A DNA stretch of 64,000 nucleotides from JANSWP01 sp041941305 (GTDB taxonomy: Bacteria; Bacteroidota; Bacteroidia; Chitinophagales; Saprospiraceae): positions 1 through 64,000 of the forward strand of contig JBGTQJ010000023.1 of the NCBI GenBank assembly GCA_041941305.1, written 5' to 3'. Position numbers and translations under genes: made by a program. The notes beneath the pieces are model-generated. The model did no database searches, had not been told where the DNA came from, and worked only from the letters and a program-made list of their open reading frames with translations. Below are positions 57,986 through 64,000 of the stretch, piece by piece. Numbering within the stretch: the stretch's first letter is position 1; each line of letters opens with the position of its first letter.

Positions 57986-58690
57986 ATGAAGAAACATGCT
58001 CTCGAAATAGGGGAAGCCTTTATGTCCCTTTTCTTCCCAAGACTCTGTTTGGCCTGCAATGAAAATATTCCTGCATTAAAGGAAGAAATCTGTACCGAAT
58101 GTGTGGTACGCCTACCCAGGACTCAATATCATCTGGAAAAAGAAAATGAATTTACCAAACGTTTTTGGGGAAGAGTTAAACTGGAAGCCGGCTCGGCGAT
58201 GTATCTTTTCTCCAAGGGCAGTCGAGCTCAAAACCTTATTCACAATCTAAAATACAAGGGTAAATCACAGGTGGGGATTTCTTTGGGAAAAATGTATGGT
58301 AGAAAGATGCAAAAGTCTCCTCTGTTTGACGGAATTGAAATTATAGTGCCTGTGCCACTACATTGGAAAAAAGAAAGAAAAAGGGGGTACAATCAGAGCG
58401 AAAAATTTGCCCAGGGTCTATCTGAAGTTATGAATATTCCCTATTTGAAAGATGGATTAGTGAGAAGCATTCATGCCGAATCTCAGACCACCAAATCGCG
58501 GGAAGCAAGAATGGCCAATGTCTTAAAATCCTTTGATGTCAACTTGCCGGAAAAACTGAAAGGTAAAAATATACTATTGGTAGATGATGTTTTAACTACC
58601 GGGGCGACAATCGAAGCTTGCGCTGGTAAACTATTGGAATTGGATGGGACAAAAGTGAGCGCAGTAACCATTGCAATGGCAGAATATTAG
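57986..58690 (+). CDS. ComF-family phosphoribosyltransferase-like protein
   Basis: A 234-aa cytosolic protein of the ComF/GntX family. An N-terminal zinc-ribbon has Cys21, Cys24, Cys36 and Cys39. The C-terminal phosphoribosyltransferase fold has the PRPP loop ILLVDDVLTTGATIEA at about 195-210, and PVPLHWKKERKRGYNQS is the other family signature. In naturally competent bacteria ComF is required for DNA uptake and recombination, but homologues occur widely and the reaction is not established. The ATG at 57986 is the natural start. It is a single gene; its stop codon overlaps the start of a direct-repeat element. Confidence 0.9.
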   Translation: MKKHALEIGEAFMSLFFPRLCLACNENIPALKEEICTECVVRLPRTQYHLEKENEFTKRFWGRVKLEAGSAMYLFSKGSRAQNLIHNLKYKGKSQVGISLGKMYGRKMQKSPLFDGIEIIVPVPLHWKKERKRGYNQSEKFAQGLSEVMNIPYLKDGLVRSIHAESQTTKSREARMANVLKSFDVNLPEKLKGKNILLVDDVLTTGATIEACAGKLLELDGTKVSAVTIAMAEY

Positions 58691-58825
58691 ACTTTATTTG
58701 GTTGAGGGTAAATGGTAGACAGCTTCTCTGACGAAATCTTTTCGGATAAAGTAGACTTTATTCGGTTGACGGTAAACGGCGGACGGTTGACGGCTTCCCT
58801 TACAAAATCTTTTCGAATAAAGTCT
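58689..58825. repeat. Two imperfect direct repeats with inverted ends
   Basis: Units at 58689-58752 and 58753-58825 both begin AGACTTTATT and end near AAATCTTTTCG-ATAAAGT. The second is longer by an extra CGGACGGTTGA. GACTTTATTCG and CGAATAAAGTC at its ends are inverted. The words GGTTGACGG and GGTAAACGG iterate inside. They may form a cruciform or repeat-type terminator after the ComF gene. Confidence 0.75.
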
Positions 58826-59267
58826 AGTCTATTGAATAGAAACAAAAACATGAATTATCCAGAATTTTGGCAATAAAAAACCTTTCGTTTATCTTTTTTA
58901 CTTAATCTTTTGATATTCAATTTGTTGCAGGGCGCGAGTTGGGAGTTGGTCAAACTCGCACCCCGCAACAAAAATACCTTACATAGTGAGTTGAAATTCA
59001 GTGATTTAAGAAGTAATCTGAAGATTCAGCTTGCCCCTTTGGGGCAGGGGTGATTGGTTCTAAAAATATGCTCTGTGATTTTTTTCAAATTCAAGTTCAA
59101 GACCAAGTTCAAGCCCAAGAATTGAAATTGAACTTGGTCTTGAACTTGAACTTTCAGGAATTTAGAAGAAAAAAACCTGCATAATCCTTTAGCACATCAT
59201 GAAAATAATAGAACCAATCACCCCTGCCTTTGGGGGGATGATTCATATTCTTGTGGAAACTTTCTTC
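58691..59267. other. 577-bp repeat-filled intergenic region
   Basis: No gene seen. It consists largely of the direct repeats at 58689-58825 and the nested palindrome at 59043-59228, between the convergent ComF and pyruvate dehydrogenase E2 genes. Confidence 0.6.
59043..59228. repeat. Nested inverted repeat with AAGTTCAAG-word hairpin (copy C)
   Basis: The outer arms GGCAGGGGTGATTGGTTCTA (59043-59062) and their exact complement (59209-59228) are 20 bp long. Inside lies a hairpin with perfect 23-bp arms (59090-59112 and 59128-59150) around 15 nt, made of the same AAGTTCAAG words as copies A and B. Total length is 186 bp. Confidence 0.88.
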
Positions 59268-60572
59268 TTATACCAACAAACGAATCGGATCCTCCAAAAT
59301 CTCTTTCAGTGTTTTCAAAAATTTTGCACCAGTAGCTCCGTCTACTACCCGGTGGTCGCAAGAAAGGGTCATTTTCATCATATTGCCTACTGCTAATTCT
59401 CCATTTCTAACGACCGCTTTTTCGATAATGGATCCTACCGCCAGAATACAGGCATCGGGCGGGTTGATAATTGCAGTAAATTCCTCAATACCAAACATTC
59501 CTAAATTAGAAATGGTAAAGGTGTTTCCAGACATTTCCTGGGGCTGTAATTTTCGATTTTTTGCTTTTCCTGCCAAATCTCGTACTTCTACATTGATTTG
59601 TGAAAGTGTTTTGATATCAGCATATCGAATTACAGGGACCAGGAGTCCCTCGTCTACAGCTACTGCAACCCCAATATGAATATTTTGGTTTCTCCTGATT
59701 TTATCACCTAACCAGGAAGAATTAACCGCGGGATGGGCTCTCAATGAAACGGCAGCAGCTTTGACTACCAAATCATTAAAAGAGATTTTTGTTGGGGCAA
59801 CTTCATTCAGCTGTTTTCGCAATTTGATTACTTTCCCCATGTCTGCTTCGATGGTCAGGTAGAAATGGGGTGCAGAAAACTTGCTTTCACCCAAGCGGCG
59901 GGCAATTACCTTCCGCATTTGGCTCACAGGAGTATCTTCATAAGCATCTTCTCCGGAAAAACTGAAAGTGGGCACAGCAGGCGTTTTTGGAGCCTCATCC
60001 GCAAGTTTTGGAGCAGGTGTAGGAGCAGGTTTGGTTTGATCCTGAACAAATGCTTCTACGTCTCTTTTTACAATTCTTCCCTGTGGACCGGAGGCCGAAA
60101 CTTGTGCAATATCGATTCCTGCCTCTTTAGCAATACTCTTTGCCAGAGGAGAGGCTTTTAATCGTTGACTTTCACTTGAACTCGATGGGCTTGGCTGATT
60201 GCTTGCAACTTCTGCCACAGTAGTTTGAGTACTTACTTCTGGGCTAGGAGCTGCAGGAGCACTTGCTTCCTCAGAAGCTCCATTGCTGGAAGCATCGGGT
60301 GCAGAAGCACTGTCCAATAATGCTTTCCAATCTTCTCCCTTTTCTCCAATGACTGCAATCACGCCTTCTACAGGGACTGCTCCTTCTTTGATTGCGATGT
60401 GGAGCAAAACGCCTTCCCAAAGACTTTCAAATTCCATTGTGGCTTTGTCAGTTTCAATTTCAGCGAGTAGATCGCCAGGTTCAACTGCATCTCCTTCATT
60501 TTTCATCCAGCCCACAATGTTTCCTTCTTCCATGGTGTCGCTCATGCGAGGCATCCTAATAATTTCTGCCAT
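59268..60572 (-). CDS. Pyruvate dehydrogenase complex E2, dihydrolipoamide acetyltransferase
   Basis: A 434-aa E2 core subunit that takes the acetyl group from E1 on a swinging lipoyl arm and passes it to CoA. A single lipoyl domain (about 1-76) has the modified Lys43 in ETDKATMEF. An Ala/Pro/Ser-rich linker follows, then the peripheral-subunit-binding domain (about 138-175, SPLAKSIAKEAGIDI ... GPQGRIVKRDV). The catalytic domain (about 212-434) ends with CDHRVVDGATG, containing His407 and Asp411. The short single-lipoyl form and the opening MAEIIRMPRMSDTMEEG suggest pyruvate rather than 2-oxoglutarate, though branched-chain activity cannot be excluded. The E1 and E3 genes are not in the window. 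It starts at the ATG at 60572, in a divergent spacer. Confidence 0.93.
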   Translation of the reverse strand: MAEIIRMPRMSDTMEEGNIVGWMKNEGDAVEPGDLLAEIETDKATMEFESLWEGVLLHIAIKEGAVPVEGVIAVIGEKGEDWKALLDSASAPDASSNGASEEASAPAAPSPEVSTQTTVAEVASNQPSPSSSSESQRLKASPLAKSIAKEAGIDIAQVSASGPQGRIVKRDVEAFVQDQTKPAPTPAPKLADEAPKTPAVPTFSFSGEDAYEDTPVSQMRKVIARRLGESKFSAPHFYLTIEADMGKVIKLRKQLNEVAPTKISFNDLVVKAAAVSLRAHPAVNSSWLGDKIRRNQNIHIGVAVAVDEGLLVPVIRYADIKTLSQINVEVRDLAGKAKNRKLQPQEMSGNTFTISNLGMFGIEEFTAIINPPDACILAVGSIIEKAVVRNGELAVGNMMKMTLSCDHRVVDGATGAKFLKTLKEILEDPIRLLV

Positions 60573-60784
60573 AGTTATTTTATTTTCAAATTAGAATCTT
60601 CTGAATTATTTGGCTAGGCAAGGGTTTAACGATTTAAACTAAGCAAAGTTTTGAATAACCATTAATCCTTTTTGAGTTGCAAAAATCACTATTTATAGTC
60701 AAATCTTTAAATGATTGTTTAAATTTTGATTCATGGAAACAGAAAAAATAAGCTCCTCTAAAAGTTAGATCTTGCTTGCTTCTA

Positions 60785-60811
60785 AAAAACGACTGATTAT
60801 CAGTCGTTTTT
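60785..60811. terminator. Bidirectional terminator-like hairpin between divergent genes
   Basis: AAAAACGACTGA (60785-60796) pairs with TCAGTCGTTTTT (60800-60811) around TTA, a 12-bp stem ending in a T-run on both strands. Neither flanking gene is transcribed toward it, so it may end an unrecognised short transcript. Confidence 0.7.
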
Positions 60812-60864
60812 GTATTTAAAAAAAGTTATTTTTTTCAAAAAATGACTTGTAGGTATAATTTTTG

Positions 60865-60872
60865 TACATTTG
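60865..60872 (+). promoter_or_regulatory. -7 element (TACATTTG) of the small membrane-protein gene
   Basis: An exact TAnnTTTG match about 85 bp before the ATG at 60956. The nearest TTG (60847) is only 15 bp upstream, so the -33 box is weak. Confidence 0.5.
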
Positions 60873-60955
60873 CAATGTTAATTTAATGTAAATTAAACAT
60901 TACAAAATCGTAAATTTTACGTTATTTTATTGTAAACAATATAAAAGTTAAGATC

Positions 60956-61444
60956 ATGGCAAAGAAAATATTTAGAGAAAATCAGAAATACAAAAGATGG
61001 GAAATTATTGGATTATTAGTCTTTATGATAGGTGGTTTAGCTTACCGTTTTATTGATGCACAATTTATTTCAGGTACAGAAAACGCTCCTGCCGTTTGGA
61101 ATTACATCGTCCCTCTTTTATTGCTTGCAGCTGTTTTAATACTGATACTTTCAATAAGGCTTTCCATTCGAATAACCGATAAACACATTTCTTATCAATA
61201 TTTTCCCTTGGAGCGCAAAAGACACAAAATCAAATGGGATAACGTTGCAGATTGCAATTTTGTAGAAACACCTGAGTCTGCTCAATGGAGTGGCTGGAAT
61301 GTGAATTTCAGTGATGAAAAAATGTATTCCATATGTGGCAGAACAGGGTTGAGATTAAAAACCAAAGATGGAGAGGAGGTTTTTATTGGGTCTCGAAGAT
61401 TGGGGAAACTAAAAAAGGCGGTTAAAAAGGTTTTTAAGAAGTAA
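60956..61444 (+). CDS. Two-TM membrane protein with small C-terminal domain, unknown function
   Basis: A 162-aa protein with two membrane segments (about 17-32, IIGLLVFMIGGLAYRF, and about 50-67, IVPLLLLAAVLILILSIR) and a cytoplasmic domain of about 90 residues. That part (HISYQYFPLERKRHKIKWDNVADCNF ... GLRLKTKDGEEVFIGSRR) has the strand pattern of small PH-like domains seen in Bacteroidota membrane proteins of similar size. No role is known to me. It has its own -7 element and is followed by a nested inverted repeat. Confidence 0.75.
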   Translation: MAKKIFRENQKYKRWEIIGLLVFMIGGLAYRFIDAQFISGTENAPAVWNYIVPLLLLAAVLILILSIRLSIRITDKHISYQYFPLERKRHKIKWDNVADCNFVETPESAQWSGWNVNFSDEKMYSICGRTGLRLKTKDGEEVFIGSRRLGKLKKAVKKVFKK

Positions 61445-61728
61445 TGTGAATTAAGGGTAGACCGAATTTATTGATTGTGAGGTAAACATGTGTCATCCCG
61501 AATTTTGCATGTAAAAATTGGACTGAGTAAAGAAAATCACTCAAGTCTTTGAGAATCAATTTGTTGTCAGTTGTCTGTTAATCTAACTAACAACAGACAA
61601 CTGACAACAAAAACGTAATCAATAAGTAATTGAATATCAATACCTTAAGCATTTAATCGAAAATTCGGGATGACGCATGTTAAGACACCCAAGATCAGGG
61701 TTGTGCAAATTTCAACGCTTAATTCACA
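61445..61728. repeat. Nested inverted repeat element, about 284 bp
   Basis: Three layers of pairing. The ends are GTGAATTAAG (61445-61454) and CTTAATTCAC (61719-61728). The middle layer is CATGTGTCATCCCGAATTTT (61487-61506) against its near-complement (61660-61679, 19 of 20). The core hairpin has 20-bp perfect arms (61560-61579 and 61592-61611) of GTTGTCAG-type words. There is no coding frame. It fills the gap between the small membrane-protein gene and the convergent adenylate cyclase and looks like a MITE-like or REP-like element. Confidence 0.75.
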
Positions 61729-61756
61729 TATATAGCAAATTGTGTGAAGACAGTTT

Positions 61757-64000
61757 TTAAATCTCTCCCTCGACAAAATACATATCCACTTCCCCTTTAT
61801 TTTTGGCGGTGAGTTTGCCACGGTAGGTACATTTAAAATGGTGTTTGACCAATTGGTAAGTAGATTCTGAGATGTTGACCTTCCCCGGCTCGCTCATCTC
61901 TTCCATGCGAGCTGCGATATTTACAGTATCACCCCAAATGTCGTAAGCAAATTTTTTGATGCCGACGATTCCAGCTACTACTGGTCCGGTGTTGATGCCA
62001 ATTCTTGCTTCAAAGTAATGTCTTCCTTCAGCTTTTCTTTCTTGTTTTACTTTTTCCAGGAATTTTTGAATATCAAGCGCTGCTTTAATGACATTTACGG
62101 GTTCATCATCACAATCATTGGCGATGCCCCCCACACACATGTATGCGTCTCCGATGGTTTTAATTTTTTCAAGACCATGCACTTCCATAATTTCGTCAAA
62201 ACCCCTGAAAAGGTGATCTACCTCTGCTACCAATTCTTCTGGTTCCATTTGCCCGGTTATTTTCGCAAAATCTTTGAAATCGGAAAAGAATACCGTGACA
62301 CAATTGTGTCTTTTGGCTTTGGCACTTCCAAATTGCTTTAACTCTTCTGCCATTTCAGCGGGGAGAATATTTAAAAGCAATTCATCCGATTTGTGTTTTT
62401 CATTTTCCAACTCCGCAGTTCGTTCGTTTACCAGTTTTTCCAATTCCTTTCTTCTTTGAGCATCCAAATAGAGGCGATATTGTGGGATTCCATATATCAA
62501 AGCCGCAACTAAAAGTCCACAAAGCACTAAAAACCAGGTGCTTCTGAAAAAAGCTTCTTCAATTTTTAAAGCGATGTGAAGCTCATTTTCACCCCAATTT
62601 CCATTGTCTGTAGATGCCCGAACTTTGAAAGTGTATTTTCCTGCAGGGATGTTATTATATCGGGCAAAATTCAAGTTGGAAGCTGCGGACCAGTCCTCAT
62701 CATATCCCTCGAGTTTAAAACTATAAGCATGACCCCTTGTGTTTGCATAATCAGCTAAGGCAAACCGGAAGGTGAAAAATTTATCACGCCAGGAAAGCGT
62801 GACCCTGTTGTTTTTAAGGTTTTCTACATCCAGATTGACCAGACTATCCAAATGTCCATCATATTTAGAAAAGCCGGTGAGCAATAATCGCCCTTCCTGT
62901 TTTTCCTTTGTATTCTTCAAAAAGGGATTGCTTGGATCAAAGGCATTTACTCCATTCAAGCCCCCAAAGTACATTTTTCCATCTGAGGACTTGTAAAAAG
63001 AAATGCGATTAAATTCATTTCTGGATAGCCCATCTGTTTCCGTAAAATTGGTAAAGGTTTCTGATGCAATATGCATCCTCGAAAGTCCATGATCGGTGCT
63101 TATCCAGAGCACAGAGTCACCATCCAGCAAAATGCCATTGATAAAATTATTAGGCAAACCTTCTTCCGTTGTGAAGATTTTAATTTCCTCAGTGGGAATA
63201 TGTATTTTATTGATGCCAAAAGCAGAGGCTACCCACAAGTTTTCATTATTGTCTTCCGCCAAAGCCAAAATTCTGTCATGGCTTAATTGAACTAAACTTG
63301 TAGAATCTGAATGATAATGCCTTTGCCCGCCTTTCGATTTACTCAATTTAAAAATGCCGTTTTCCTTGGTACCTATCCATAGAAGGTCCGTGTTTTTGCC
63401 TTCCAGAAGATAGGTGATGGTTTTGAAATTGATAGTGTCCATCAAACCTGCCTGATCTTCAAAAGGAGTTAGAACTTTGTCATCAGGATCGTAGTAGCAA
63501 AGGTTGTCGGCACAGCCAAACCAGATATTTCCATTTCTATCAATCATATTAACTCCCTCGTCACCTTCCTCTCTTGGCACAATGGTATCGATAGCCATGG
63601 TTTGCAAATCAATTCTCAAGCCTTCGCCAGTCCAAAGTGCCTTGTCGTGGTATGTGATGCTATAGGGAAATTGAAAATATCGGTTTCTTCGAAAAAGTGG
63701 TCTGGTTATCCCAGTTGTGGGATTTAAAACATGAATAGAATGGTAATAGCTAATGTAAATATTTCCATCTTCATCTTCTGTTATTCCCCTGGTGCTACAG
63801 GTTCCATCCCTGCAAAATTCATGACCTTCACTGAGATAGTTTGCAAAAAGCTTTTCAAAGCGATGAATGCTCAAAACGCCAAAATCAGTGGCTACCCAAA
63901 CTACCCCCGTTTTGTCCTTAAAGATTTGTTTGATGGTAGCGGAGTGCTCAAAAATTTCCTCCATTTGAGGGCTGTAATCGATGGTCTTCTTTTCTATGTT
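61757..64000 (-). CDS. Propeller/Y_Y_Y membrane adenylate cyclase, 5' end outside window
   Basis: 747 residues are visible and the frame is still open at the window edge, so the start lies further right. The visible N-terminal part is a sensor propeller with repeated blades (VVWVATDFGVLSI, NIWFGCADNLCYY, LLWIGTKENGIFKL, NLWVASAFGINKI, VLWISTDHGLSRM). A Y_Y_Y domain (YSFKLEGYDEDWSAA ... IPAGKYTFKVRA), one membrane segment (WFLVLCGLLVAALIYGI), a coiled-coil linker and a class III cyclase domain follow. Metal-binding Asp residues lie in FFSDFKDFA and IGDAYM. EKIKTIGD (Lys) and FAYDIWGDTVNIAARM (Asp, Asn, Arg) give adenine-specific and transition-state residues, so an active ATP cyclase is predicted. 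It likely senses a periplasmic signal and makes cAMP in the cytoplasm. Confidence 0.9.
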   Translation of the reverse strand, partial: NIEKKTIDYSPQMEEIFEHSATIKQIFKDKTGVVWVATDFGVLSIHRFEKLFANYLSEGHEFCRDGTCSTRGITEDEDGNIYISYYHSIHVLNPTTGITRPLFRRNRYFQFPYSITYHDKALWTGEGLRIDLQTMAIDTIVPREEGDEGVNMIDRNGNIWFGCADNLCYYDPDDKVLTPFEDQAGLMDTINFKTITYLLEGKNTDLLWIGTKENGIFKLSKSKGGQRHYHSDSTSLVQLSHDRILALAEDNNENLWVASAFGINKIHIPTEEIKIFTTEEGLPNNFINGILLDGDSVLWISTDHGLSRMHIASETFTNFTETDGLSRNEFNRISFYKSSDGKMYFGGLNGVNAFDPSNPFLKNTKEKQEGRLLLTGFSKYDGHLDSLVNLDVENLKNNRVTLSWRDKFFTFRFALADYANTRGHAYSFKLEGYDEDWSAASNLNFARYNNIPAGKYTFKVRASTDNGNWGENELHIALKIEEAFFRSTWFLVLCGLLVAALIYGIPQYRLYLDAQRRKELEKLVNERTAELENEKHKSDELLLNILPAEMAEELKQFGSAKAKRHNCVTVFFSDFKDFAKITGQMEPEELVAEVDHLFRGFDEIMEVHGLEKIKTIGDAYMCVGGIANDCDDEPVNVIKAALDIQKFLEKVKQERKAEGRHYFEARIGINTGPVVAGIVGIKKFAYDIWGDTVNIAARMEEMSEPGKVNISESTYQLVKHHFKCTYRGKLTAKNKGEVDMYFVEGEI

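Larger units (their letters stand above)
60573..60955. other. 383-bp divergent intergenic region
   Basis: Carries a terminator-like hairpin (60785-60811) and a -7 promoter box (60865-60872). The only plus-strand frame before the hairpin is an 11-codon one at 60733, too short to support. Confidence 0.55.

Noticed and set aside
60733..60768. 11-codon frame before the orphan terminator
   Set aside because: Too short, with no ribosome-binding or promoter match strong enough to call a gene.

Overview
The window looks like a chromosomal segment of a Bacteroidota bacterium, most likely of the Saprospira/Lewinella/Haliscomenobacter type (inference). The pointers are type IX secretion (T9SS) sorting domains of both type A and type B (gliding-motility/CHU_C type), a PorP/SprF-family outer-membrane protein, a choice-of-anchor-L-like adhesin domain, SprB-like repeats, promoters of the TTTG...TAnnTTTG form, few Shine-Dalgarno sequences, and AT-leaning DNA. 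I saw no tRNA, rRNA, CRISPR array, transposase, phage gene or replication origin.

Left part (0-11 kb): ordinary single genes on both strands. They are a 3-hydroxyisobutyrate-dehydrogenase-like reductase, a zinc alcohol dehydrogenase, a cyclophilin, a sigma-54 response regulator, a GT-C-like membrane protein, MurA with Asp in place of the fosfomycin-target Cys, a secreted GH65-type glycosidase, the decayed remnant of a propeller/Y_Y_Y sensor kinase (two in-frame stops), and a small membrane protein of unknown role.

Centre (11.4-55.5 kb): one co-oriented block of seven genes for cell-surface proteins, filling about two thirds of the window. (1) A 2251-aa adhesin with 15 tandem Cys-pair Ig-like repeats and a type B sorting domain. 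(2) A 1266-aa protein with a seven-loop FG-GAP-type propeller and no visible sorting signal. (3) An 8606-aa giant with about 59 cadherin-like domains, a Cys-rich HYR-like zone, dockerin-like and cohesin-like modules and a type A sorting domain. (4) A Pmp-like beta-helix protein. (5) A secreted protein with a common Bacteroidota N-terminal domain. (6) A 401-aa SprB-repeat protein with a type B sorting domain. (7) A PorP/SprF domain fused to thrombospondin-3 calcium repeats and an OmpA peptidoglycan-binding domain. Read together, this is a candidate surface-adhesion locus in which the last gene could supply the outer-membrane anchor for the secreted fibres. That functional link is inference.

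Right part (55.5-64 kb): an HD-domain protein, an HtrA-type protease with one PDZ domain, a ComF-type phosphoribosyltransferase, the E2 subunit of pyruvate dehydrogenase, a small two-TM protein, and the incomplete 5' part of a large propeller/Y_Y_Y adenylate cyclase.

The intergenic DNA is unusually rich in palindromes. Three hairpins are built from AAGTTCAAG-like words, a perfect 66-bp palindrome spans two convergent stop codons, several inverted repeats are nested inside others, and short hairpins keep the same architecture while both arms change together. These look like a dispersed, possibly undescribed, repeat system.
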